DNA from: JBAYZQ01 sp041672385
Lineage (GTDB): Bacteria > Spirochaetota > Spirochaetia > Sphaerochaetales > Sphaerochaetaceae
DNA: 5,199 nucleotides
Assembly: GCA_041672385.1 (NCBI GenBank)
Contig: JBAYZQ010000162.1
Location: forward strand, 1 to 5,199
Direction: 5' to 3'
Of the stretch, positions 1 through 5,199 are shown piece by piece. The first letter of the stretch is position 1; every line of letters starts with the position of its first letter. The notes under the pieces were generated by a model. That model saw nothing but the letters and a program-made list of their open reading frames with translations, made no database searches and was not told the DNA's origin. The position numbers and the translations under genes are program-made.

Positions 1-717
1 CATGTTTAAAGAATGGCAAGCTTTACATAAAGAAGCAAAATCTGTTTCATCTCCGAATAGAGTATCAATGGAATAATAGTCAATTGTATCATATTTATGG
101 ACGGAAAAGGCTTTAAAAATTGGATTAAGATAAATTCCATTACAACCGAGATTTTTGATATATTCAAGTTTTTGTTTAATTCCTGTAATAGTTCCCCCAA
201 AAGAGTAATCCTTGAATTTTTCATTTCTGAGATCTGGATAAGTCTTTTTATGGAAATTTTCATTTGAAAATCTATCGGGAAAAATTTGATACCAAATAGT
301 GTCTTTCGCAAACTCAGGCATCTGATATTTTTCTTCAAAGTAACAGTAATTTACAAAGAAGCCCCTAATTGAATCTTCAACGGAATCTAGGTTTATTCCT
401 CTCTCATCAAAGTAGTATTTTTTATCATTGATGTAAAAAGTAAAGTAATACCGAAGTTTATGGGATTGTAGTTTCAGTTTGAAAAAATAAAAATGCCCTG
501 TTGCGGTCTTTAAATTTTGGTTAGGTTCTGCTGTTTTAAGATAGAAGGACCTTTCACCGGTTGGAAAGTAGACAGCTTCGCTTGGGTCGCTGTATTCACA
601 GTTTAATTTGTCAAGATTTTTTTCAATATTTGTTTTTATTACAAGATAAAGCCATTTATTTTCTGTTATAAATTGATAAGGAAGACAGCTTTTATGTTCT
701 ATTTTTGTATTTTTCAT
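1..717 (-). CDS. GH13 alpha-glucan hydrolase, neopullulanase/cyclomaltodextrinase type (3' end outside window)
   Basis: This gene starts at ATG 717 and stays open to the left edge, giving the first 239 residues of a protein that in this family is usually about 580 long. Residues 1-125 look like a CBM34-type beta-sandwich domain (RYYFTFYINDKKYYFDERG at about 89-107). The GH13 barrel then opens with WYQIFPDRFSN (142-152), FGGTITGI (173-180), GCNGIYLNPIFKA (191-203) and HKYDTIDYYSID (207-218). These are hallmarks of the neopullulanase, cyclomaltodextrinase and maltogenic-amylase group. The catalytic Asp/Glu/Asp lie beyond the edge and cannot be checked. There is no signal peptide, so the enzyme should be cytoplasmic and cleave imported maltodextrin, cyclodextrin or pullulan fragments. 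An AGGTGA ribosome site overlaps the upstream permease stop codon, and the gap is only 8 bases, so it is the last visible gene of the transport operon. The family call is firm; the exact substrate is inferred. Confidence 0.93.
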   Translation of the reverse strand, partial: MKNTKIEHKSCLPYQFITENKWLYLVIKTNIEKNLDKLNCEYSDPSEAVYFPTGERSFYLKTAEPNQNLKTATGHFYFFKLKLQSHKLRYYFTFYINDKKYYFDERGINLDSVEDSIRGFFVNYCYFEEKYQMPEFAKDTIWYQIFPDRFSNENFHKKTYPDLRNEKFKDYSFGGTITGIKQKLEYIKNLGCNGIYLNPIFKAFSVHKYDTIDYYSIDTLFGDETDFASLCKACHSLNM

Positions 718-725
718 TTATTCAC

Positions 726-1559
726 CTATTCTTTTAATGTTCCGTCCAGACTTCCACCTTTTATCAAATATTTCTGAAATAAAATATAGATTATCAGTAT
801 TGGTACTATTGCAATAAGGGAAGCTGCAAAAATCAAGCTCCAATTATTGAGGTGTTGGCCTTCAAAAAGTTTAATAGCAATTGGCAGGGTTCTTTTGCTT
901 TCTGTTTTTATAAAAATTAATGCATACAAGAATTCATCCCAATTCCCTGCAAAGGTTAGTATTCCGAAAGTCGCAATTGCCGGTTTTGATAAAGGAAGGA
1001 GAAGGTGTAGAAAACAGGTCCATCTGGTTCCGCCATCAATTGTCATGGCTTCTTCTAATTCATGTGGAAATATTAAGAAAAAGTTCCTTAAAAAATATGT
1101 ATTTGAGGCAATTGAGATTCCACTATAGAGCAAGGTCAGCCCAAAATAAGAATCAATCAGATCCAGTGATTTCATTATTGTAAATATTGGAGTGATATTC
1201 GTTATAGAGGGAACCATCATACTGAACAAGAAAATACTAAATAAGAATTCTCGTCCTGGAAATTTTATTCTGGAAAAACCAAAAGCACTAAGGCAGGAAA
1301 CAAACATGATTATCAAAGTTGAGGAAGTCGCCACCAAAAGACTGTTTGCGAAATACTGGCCGAAGTTGTTTGATTTCCAGGCTGTAAAATAATTACTAAA
1401 ATTGATTCTACTTGGAAAAAGTTTTGGAGGAAAAGGTATTGAATAGGAACTTTCTAACATTGAAGTTGAAAACATATAAAGGAAAGGAATGATTGCTACT
1501 ATTGCAAACAGTACTAATCCAAAGTAAAGAAATGAATTATTTATTGATTTTTGTCTCAT
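726..1559 (-). CDS. CUT1 sugar ABC transporter permease, MalG type
   Basis: This is a 277-residue inner-membrane permease subunit, the usual length for the MalG side of carbohydrate uptake (CUT1) ABC transporters. About six hydrophobic segments are visible (roughly residues 10-32, 70-95, 105-125, 138-160, 195-215 and 243-262). The cytoplasmic EAA loop, which docks on the ATPase, is at about 169-193, with EEAMTIDGG followed by LLLPLSKPA. The C-terminus, ending QKYLIKGGSLDG, resembles the usual QKY(F/L)xxG tail of MalG-like proteins. The start ATG lies one base after the TAA of the preceding permease gene, and only a weak GGAAA ribosome site is available. Translation is therefore probably coupled to the upstream gene. 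It should pair with that gene's product to form the channel. The sugar cannot be read from the permease; the downstream GH13 enzyme points to alpha-glucans. Confidence 0.95.
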   Translation of the reverse strand: MRQKSINNSFLYFGLVLFAIVAIIPFLYMFSTSMLESSYSIPFPPKLFPSRINFSNYFTAWKSNNFGQYFANSLLVATSSTLIIMFVSCLSAFGFSRIKFPGREFLFSIFLFSMMVPSITNITPIFTIMKSLDLIDSYFGLTLLYSGISIASNTYFLRNFFLIFPHELEEAMTIDGGTRWTCFLHLLLPLSKPAIATFGILTFAGNWDEFLYALIFIKTESKRTLPIAIKLFEGQHLNNWSLIFAASLIAIVPILIIYILFQKYLIKGGSLDGTLKE

Positions 1560-1560
1560 A

Positions 1561-2460
1561 TTAGTTTTCCATTTCCTTTGTTATTTTTCTTTGTACAAAC
1601 GAAAGTAAGAATATAATTAGCCCCATAATTACTGCCTGAGCAGAAGCATAGGAGAAATTCCAAGATATAAAAGCGGTGTCATATACTAGATTCATCAGTT
1701 CCCTTGTTTGCCCCATAGGTCCACCATTTGTAATCATCATTACGTGTATATAAGCTCCAAAACCGCCAATTGTAAGGACTGTAAGAAGATATAAAGTTGT
1801 GTTTTTAACAAGAGGCAAAGTAATTTTATAAAAACGTTGAAGTGCTGAAGCTCCATCAATAACGGCTGCTTCATACATTGTCTTTGATATTCCTTGAAGT
1901 GAAGCAAAGTAGATAAGCATTGTCCAACCAACTCCTTTCCATATACCAAAAACACATAGGACGAAGTTTGCAGATTCTACATTCTGAAGCCAAGCAATTG
2001 AAGTGGAAATTAAATTTAGACTTACCAAAAAATAGTTTACAAGCCCACTCTTTCCAGCCGCAAAGATATATTTGAAAAGCAGAGAAACGACGACCCAAGA
2101 AGTAACTACTGGAAGATAAGTAATTACTTTGAAAAAAGTCTGTCCTTTTTTTATACAATTAATTAAATTGGCTAATATTAGACCAAAAAAAAGCTGTCCC
2201 GCTACTGTTGCCGTGGTATAAATAATAGTATTTCGAAGAGCCAGATAAAATTCTTTACTTGTAAACAATTTTTTGTAATTCTTAAATTCGATAAAATCCA
2301 GAGTTTTGTTTTTTAGGATATTGTAGTCGAAAAAACTTATTTGGATATTTCTTATGAGGGGATAGATTACAAACAGTGTTACCAAAATTAAACTTGGTAG
2401 TATATAAGGCAATACTTCAAGCCATTGATTTAATCCTCTGGAAATCTTTTCTTTTTGCAT
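1561..2460 (-). CDS. CUT1 sugar ABC transporter permease, MalF type
   Basis: This 299-residue membrane protein is the partner permease of the transporter. It has about six transmembrane segments, starting with LPYILPSLILVTLFVIYPL at about 17-35. That opening is typical of the short MalF-like (UgpA/LacF) subunits, which lack the large periplasmic loop of E. coli MalF. The EAA loop is at about 197-220 (YEAAVIDGASALQRF then ITLPL). A TNGGPMGQT stretch at 244-252, followed by LVYDTAF, is also characteristic of this family. An AAGGAAG ribosome site at 2470-2476 lies 9 bases before the ATG. The gene follows the binding-protein gene after 72 bases that contain a perfect stem-loop, and ends one base before the next permease gene. 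With that gene's product it should form the transmembrane channel energised by an ATPase not encoded here. Confidence 0.95.
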   Translation of the reverse strand: MQKEKISRGLNQWLEVLPYILPSLILVTLFVIYPLIRNIQISFFDYNILKNKTLDFIEFKNYKKLFTSKEFYLALRNTIIYTTATVAGQLFFGLILANLINCIKKGQTFFKVITYLPVVTSWVVVSLLFKYIFAAGKSGLVNYFLVSLNLISTSIAWLQNVESANFVLCVFGIWKGVGWTMLIYFASLQGISKTMYEAAVIDGASALQRFYKITLPLVKNTTLYLLTVLTIGGFGAYIHVMMITNGGPMGQTRELMNLVYDTAFISWNFSYASAQAVIMGLIIFLLSFVQRKITKEMEN

Positions 2461-2483
2461 ACTTTAATTCTTCCTTCAAGACA

Positions 2484-2515
2484 GGAGGAGAATCGCTATT
2501 TTCAGATTCTCCTCC
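2484..2515 (-). other. Intercistronic stem-loop between binding-protein and permease genes
   Basis: GGAGGAGAATC and its exact reverse complement GATTCTCCTCC form an 11-bp perfect stem around a 10-base loop. In the minus-strand transcript the stem begins 17 bases after the binding-protein stop codon and ends well before the permease ribosome site. It is followed by UGUCUUGAAGG, which is too poor in U for a strong intrinsic terminator. Stem-loops here are known from malE-malF-type operons, where they protect the upstream mRNA or cause partial termination, so that much more binding protein than permease is made. That role is inferred here; the structure itself is plain. Confidence 0.75.
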
Positions 2516-2532
2516 AAAAAACCGTAGAAATA

Positions 2533-3771
2533 CTACTTCAGAAGTGCATCTACTTGTGCTGCTGCATCTTTTAATGCAACATCGGCTGTTGTTTTGCCTC
2601 TGATTACTTTTTCGAATATCATAGCTAGAAGATTGTCAATTTCAGTATAGTTTTTAGAAGGAATTCTTACTTTTGTACTTCCTAACTGTTTAACAAATGC
2701 GCCTAAGAATGGTGAACTTGAAGTATCAAGTTTTGAAAGAGCTGTTTCAGTTGTAGGTATAAAACCTGCATTGGCCATTTTAAGTTGTACATTGTCTGAT
2801 AGAAGATATTGAATAAATTTCCAAGATTCTTCAGGATGTTTTGAACCTTCAAGCATAACTACATCTTCTCCGCCGACAATTGATACACTACCACCATCAC
2901 CTGATGGAATCATTGTAACTTTCTTTTCAAAGTCTGTCGTTACCGATGAAAAAAACCAAGGTCCATCTACTATCAAAGGAAGTTTTCCACCCGTAGAAGC
3001 TGACCATGCATCTGGTTGTTCTCCAATAATTGCGGGACTAATTAAGCCTTCTTTGTACCATGAGGCAATTCTTGAAAGTGCTTTGATAGATTCAGGAGAA
3101 TCAAGATATCCTGTAGCTTGGGTAAATTCAGGATTTGTAAGATTTCCACCAAGAGACCAGAACCATGGAAGCATTGCCCAAGTATAAGTTCCTGCAATTG
3201 TAAAAAAGTATTTTTCTTCAGCAGGATTACTGTATTTTTTTGCCATTTCCTCTAGTTTATCAATAGTTGAAGGGACTTCAGTAATACCAGCTGCTTTTAA
3301 TAAATCCATATTCCAAATTGCAACTGTAGTATTCGTTCCAAGTGGTAATCCATAATAATGACCTTCAAGACTAGCAGAGCTGAGAGGTCCAGGAACTGCA
3401 TTCTTTTTATAATCATCAAATCCTTCCATTCTATCAAGTTCAACTAAAGCTCCCATTGATGCCATTTTTCCAATCCAGGTTGGATCCATGCGCATTACAT
3501 CAGGAGCTGCATCTCCAGCTACTGCTGTTATTACCTGTTGTTGAAGACCATCAAAAGGCATACGGACAGAATTTACTTTTATTTCAGGATTTTCTTTCTC
3601 AAAATCCTTTTTGATTTGAGTAAAGGTTTCTATTTCCTTTCCTTCACTAAAAGTATGCCAGAATAGGATTTCTACAGGTTTGTTTTCTGCTGTTTTTTCT
3701 TCTACACCGTTTGAATATACGGTGGAGACTACCAATAAAACCACAATTAGCATTACAAATAATTTTTTCAT
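2533..3771 (-). CDS. Extracellular sugar-binding protein of CUT1 ABC transporter (MalE/family 1 type)
   Basis: This 412-residue protein has the size and pattern of family 1 solute-binding proteins, which capture an oligosaccharide and deliver it to the membrane permeases. Residues 1-20 are a signal peptide (KK, then a hydrophobic run ending STVYS), with likely signal peptidase I cleavage near VYS/NG. There is no lipobox cysteine, so it is probably a soluble periplasmic protein. Family features include ILFWHTFSEG (35-44), a QQQVITAVAGDAAPDVMRMDPTWI stretch (77-100), GHYYGLPLGTNTTV (137-150) and MLEGSKHPEESWKFIQYL (306-323). An AAAGGAG ribosome site at 3778-3784 lies 6 bases before the ATG, just downstream of a palindromic operator. 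The gene is first in the transport operon and follows the repressor gene by 50 bases. Aromatic residues such as W198, W203 and W205 would suit sugar stacking, but the ligand cannot be read directly; maltodextrin is inferred from the neighbours. Confidence 0.95.
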   Translation of the reverse strand: MKKLFVMLIVVLLVVSTVYSNGVEEKTAENKPVEILFWHTFSEGKEIETFTQIKKDFEKENPEIKVNSVRMPFDGLQQQVITAVAGDAAPDVMRMDPTWIGKMASMGALVELDRMEGFDDYKKNAVPGPLSSASLEGHYYGLPLGTNTTVAIWNMDLLKAAGITEVPSTIDKLEEMAKKYSNPAEEKYFFTIAGTYTWAMLPWFWSLGGNLTNPEFTQATGYLDSPESIKALSRIASWYKEGLISPAIIGEQPDAWSASTGGKLPLIVDGPWFFSSVTTDFEKKVTMIPSGDGGSVSIVGGEDVVMLEGSKHPEESWKFIQYLLSDNVQLKMANAGFIPTTETALSKLDTSSSPFLGAFVKQLGSTKVRIPSKNYTEIDNLLAMIFEKVIRGKTTADVALKDAAAQVDALLK

Positions 3772-3785
3772 AATCTACTCCTTTT

Positions 3786-3799
3786 TGTAAGCGCTTACA
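3786..3799. promoter_or_regulatory. LacI-family operator in front of the binding-protein gene
   Basis: TGTAAGCGCTTACA is a perfect 14-bp palindrome with a central CG, the typical form of a LacI/GalR-family operator. It is identical to the core of the operator upstream of the repressor gene. It ends 14 bases before the binding-protein start codon and abuts its ribosome site. Bound repressor could block a promoter here or stop polymerase reading through from the repressor gene. The sequence also fits the Gram-positive CcpA cre consensus, so a global regulator is an alternative reader. Confidence 0.88.
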
Positions 3800-3803
3800 T
3801 ATA

Positions 3804-3809
3804 AATATA
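3804..3809 (-). promoter_or_regulatory. Possible -10 element for the transport operon
   Basis: TATATT matches the -10 consensus at five of six positions and sits four bases upstream of the operator, so a start site would fall inside the operator. The stretch between the repressor stop codon and the operator is almost pure A/T, and no good -35 hexamer lies at the right distance (CAGACA, within the repressor's last codons, is too far away). The operon may instead depend partly on readthrough from the repressor promoter. Confidence 0.35.
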
Positions 3810-3821
3810 AATAAATATCTA

Positions 3822-4835
3822 TCATTTTCTTGTTGTCTGACGTAGGGTCAGGCCTGCATTTATTAATTCCATTGAGTTTAATTTTTCTTCGGAGTTGAAG
3901 CCCCCGAGAACTTTTCTAGCCAGTACCTGACCCAAGATGACTACATCAATATCTACAACAGAAATTGAGGGCTCACTAATAATTGTAAGGTCTGTATTAT
4001 CAAAGCAAATTACTTGAAGTTCTTCAGGAATTTTGGTCCCTGCCTTAGTAAGATACTGAACAAGGGTGAAGGCAATTTTGTTATCAGTACAGACTATTCC
4101 GTCAATATCTTTCTTTTGGTCAATTATTTCTTTTCCAAGGGTTTTGGCAATTTCAAAACTGTTACAGGAAAGTTCTACCAAGTTCAAGTTTAATGGAATG
4201 TTATTTTTTTCTAAGGCTTTCTTATATCCTGTGAATCTTGAATTAAGTAAGCTGTCCTTATTATATTCAGGTGAAACATATAATATCTTTCTACTTCCTT
4301 TTTCAATAAGGGTTTGTGTAGCAAGAAAGGCTCCCTGCAAATTATTAATATCGGCACATATAATTTCTGGATCATCATGTTGTCCAATGATTGCAAAGGG
4401 AAAATCGATATCTTTTAAAAATTCTGTTATTGAAGAAGAAGCAAGTTCAATAGGTAATATGACCCCTTCAATTCGTTTTTCCATAATCATTTTATGAAGG
4501 GTTTTTGTTCCCTGTTTTACATCTTCGATACTGATTACAAGCATATAAAAACCCTGCTTACTCAATTCTCTTTCAACTCCAAATTGTATTTTAGCAAAAA
4601 ATTCATTTCCGTAGGTTTTTTCGTTTGTTGAATCAATGACAAAAGCTATAGTATGAGTGATCACTCCAGCTAAACTTTGTGCTAGGAAGTTTGGCATGTA
4701 ATTTAGTTTTTCCATACTTTTTCTTACTTTCTTTTTTGACTTTTCAGAAATTTTAGGACTATTATTTAAATATCTTGATACAGTTGCTGTCGAAACTCCG
4801 GAATCTTTGGCAACATCATCAATTGTAATTTTCAT
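3822..4835 (-). CDS. LacI/GalR-family transcriptional repressor
   Basis: This is a 337-residue local regulator of the sugar operon. Residues 1-25 form the helix-turn-helix (ITIDDVAKDSGVSTATVSRYLN). The hinge helix is at about 49-57 (NFLAQSLAG), including the leucine that wedges into the central CG of operators in this family. A periplasmic-binding-protein-like effector domain follows, with ADINNLQGAFLATQTLIEKG (161-180), SRFTGYKKALEKNNI (199-213), IVCTDNKIAF (247-256) and KIPEELQVICFDN (268-280). It ends with LRQTTRK. The start at ATG 4835 is chosen because an AAGGAAG ribosome site lies 5 bases upstream and LacI proteins begin this way. A longer frame from TTG at 4892 would translate through the promoter and operator. 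No terminator follows the gene. The effector is probably an imported sugar or its breakdown product; this is inferred from the neighbours. Confidence 0.95.
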   Translation of the reverse strand: MKITIDDVAKDSGVSTATVSRYLNNSPKISEKSKKKVRKSMEKLNYMPNFLAQSLAGVITHTIAFVIDSTNEKTYGNEFFAKIQFGVERELSKQGFYMLVISIEDVKQGTKTLHKMIMEKRIEGVILPIELASSSITEFLKDIDFPFAIIGQHDDPEIICADINNLQGAFLATQTLIEKGSRKILYVSPEYNKDSLLNSRFTGYKKALEKNNIPLNLNLVELSCNSFEIAKTLGKEIIDQKKDIDGIVCTDNKIAFTLVQYLTKAGTKIPEELQVICFDNTDLTIISEPSISVVDIDVVILGQVLARKVLGGFNSEEKLNSMELINAGLTLRQTTRK

Positions 4836-4845
4836 TTCTACTTCC

Positions 4846-4861
4846 TTGTAAGCGCTTACAA
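4846..4861. promoter_or_regulatory. LacI-family operator in front of the repressor gene
   Basis: TTGTAAGCGCTTACAA is a perfect 16-bp palindrome whose 14-bp core is identical to the operator before the binding-protein gene. It begins two bases after the -10 element, covering the expected transcription start, and touches the repressor's own ribosome site. Binding here should block initiation, implying autorepression. The site also fits the cre consensus, so a CcpA-like protein cannot be excluded. Confidence 0.9.
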
Positions 4862-4863
4862 TA

Positions 4864-4892
4864 ATATTAATAGACACTTGCAAGTTTGTCAA
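4864..4892 (-). promoter_or_regulatory. Sigma-70-type promoter of the repressor gene
   Basis: A consensus -35 box TTGACA (4887-4892) is separated by exactly 17 bases from the -10 box TAATAT (4864-4869, four of six consensus positions). The predicted start lies within the palindromic operator. The spacer holds a 10-bp palindrome, ACTTGCAAGT (4876-4885). The perfect -35 suggests substantial activity when the repressor is released. Confidence 0.8.
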
Positions 4893-5008
4893 GAAATATT
4901 ATTTGTTTTTTTCTCAACCATGAGAACCGTATAATAAAATGGTTCAAAACAAATTTCTGAGATATCTTTTTTATTAGTAAGGATTTTTCACTTTAAATTT
5001 AAATAAAG
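4893..5008. other. AT-rich intergenic spacer with small inverted repeats
   Basis: I see no gene here on either strand. TTCTCA and TGAGAA form a 6-bp stem with a 4-base loop (4911-4926). GAACC (4924-4928) can pair with GGTTC (4941-4945), and AACCAT (4916-4921) can alternatively pair with ATGGTT (4939-4944). A TATAAT hexamer reads on the plus strand at 4930-4935, but has no good -35 box and no gene downstream. The right end supplies the T-rich tail of the neighbouring terminator. Confidence 0.5.
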
Positions 5009-5032
5009 AAACCGCTTGGTTCCAAGCGGTTT
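4998..5032 (-). terminator. Intrinsic terminator of the right-hand gene
   Basis: AAACCGCTTGG and CCAAGCGGTTT (5009-5019 and 5022-5032) are exact reverse complements separated by two bases, giving about 10 stacked pairs with a four-base loop. On the minus strand the stem is followed by TTTCTTTATTT-like sequence. It starts 22 bases after the stop codon of the right-hand gene. On the plus strand the downstream sequence has no useful U-run and no gene precedes it, so it serves the minus strand. It insulates the sugar cluster from upstream transcription. Confidence 0.88.
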
Positions 5033-5054
5033 ATAGTAAAACAAAATCAAAAAT

Positions 5055-5199
5055 CTATTTTAGAATTTCATCTAACTGTGAGAATACTTTTTTAAAAGCC
5101 TGAGCATACTTTTCTATTACTGGTTTATCTAAGTGTTTAAACCAAGGGACCGCAAAACCAAATTCTGAAATTTCTTCAGAAACAGGGCAAGCTCCTTTT
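5055..5199 (-). CDS. C-terminal end of a probable DegT/DnrJ/EryC1-type aminotransferase (5' part outside window)
   Basis: The last 47 codons of a gene enter from the right edge and end with TAG at 5055-5057, followed closely by an intrinsic terminator. The visible residues include ACPVSEEISEFGFAVPWFK near the start and HLDKPVIEKYAQAFKKVF further on. The combination of 'CPVSEE', 'VPWFKH' and a closing amphipathic helix 'IEKYAxAFKKV' resembles the tail of PLP-dependent DegT/DnrJ/EryC1/StrS aminotransferases, which act on sugar or cyclitol ketones. That match is from memory of the family, and the PLP lysine region is not in view, so the product name is tentative. The reading frame is well supported by the in-frame stop and terminator. 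The gene is probably a separate transcription unit from the sugar-uptake cluster. Confidence 0.6.
   Translation of the reverse strand, partial: KGACPVSEEISEFGFAVPWFKHLDKPVIEKYAQAFKKVFSQLDEILK

Noticed and set aside
6..338. 110-codon minus-strand frame inside the GH13 gene
   Set aside because: The in-frame reading carrying GH13 motifs runs through the same bases in another frame, so this is a shadow.
847..1392. Plus-strand open frames of up to 93 codons opposite the MalG-type gene
   Set aside because: They overlap a clear permease gene entirely, match no family I recognise, and show no ribosome site in a gene-bearing context; they are antisense shadows.
2465..2515. Possible leader peptide after the GGAGGAG in the intercistronic stem
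   Set aside because: The only nearby start would be CUG and the frame closes after about nine codons; there is nothing to support translation.
4066..4497. 143-codon plus-strand open frame opposite the repressor gene
   Set aside because: It lies wholly within the LacI-type coding region, on the other strand, and its composition reflects the antisense of that gene.
4930..4935. TATAAT hexamer on the plus strand as a divergent promoter
   Set aside because: There is no recognisable -35 at 16-18 bases, and no plus-strand gene lies downstream within the window.
4992..5003. TTTAAATTTAAA 12-bp palindrome
   Set aside because: It is simple A/T sequence in the tail of the terminator and is likely to arise by composition alone.
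1..5199. CRISPR arrays, tRNA or rRNA genes, insertion sequences, attachment sites
   Set aside because: I saw no regularly spaced direct repeats, cloverleaf-like or rRNA sequence, transposase coding or terminal inverted repeats with target duplications.

Overview
The window looks like a piece of a low-GC bacterial chromosome carrying a carbohydrate-uptake cluster. All supported genes are on the minus strand, so the order of transcription is from high to low coordinates. The binding protein has a cleavable signal peptide without a lipobox cysteine, which argues against a typical Firmicute. Its mature N-terminus begins with an 'NGVEEK'-like stretch, which I associate with Treponema-type spirochaetes. 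The spirochaete assignment is a moderate-confidence guess; no rRNA or marker gene is present to test it.

Layout, read right to left. (1) At the right edge is the last 47 codons of a gene whose tail resembles DegT/DnrJ/EryC1-type aminotransferases, closed by a strong intrinsic terminator. (2) About 115 bp of AT-rich spacer follows, with small inverted repeats, and then a well-formed promoter for a LacI-family repressor, with a perfect 16-bp palindromic operator just after the -10. (3) Next come the lacI-type gene, a 50-bp gap holding a second copy of the same operator core, and the gene for an extracellular sugar-binding protein. (4) A 72-bp gap with an 11-bp perfect stem-loop separates this from two tightly coupled CUT1 (MalF/MalG-type) permease genes. 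(5) Eight bases later begins a GH13 enzyme of the neopullulanase/cyclomaltodextrinase type with an N-terminal CBM34-like domain, cut off by the left edge.

The set forms a coherent system: repressor, periplasmic binding protein, permease dimer, and a cytoplasmic hydrolase that would cleave the imported oligosaccharide. Maltodextrins or related alpha-glucans are the most likely substrate, inferred mainly from the GH13 enzyme. No ATPase gene is visible, so the transporter probably uses a shared MsmX/MalK-like ATPase encoded elsewhere. The repressor probably controls both itself and the transport operon through the two matching operators.

I see no clearly new biological system. The points most worth a second look are the paired cre-like operators, the intercistronic stem-loop, and the corrected start of the repressor.
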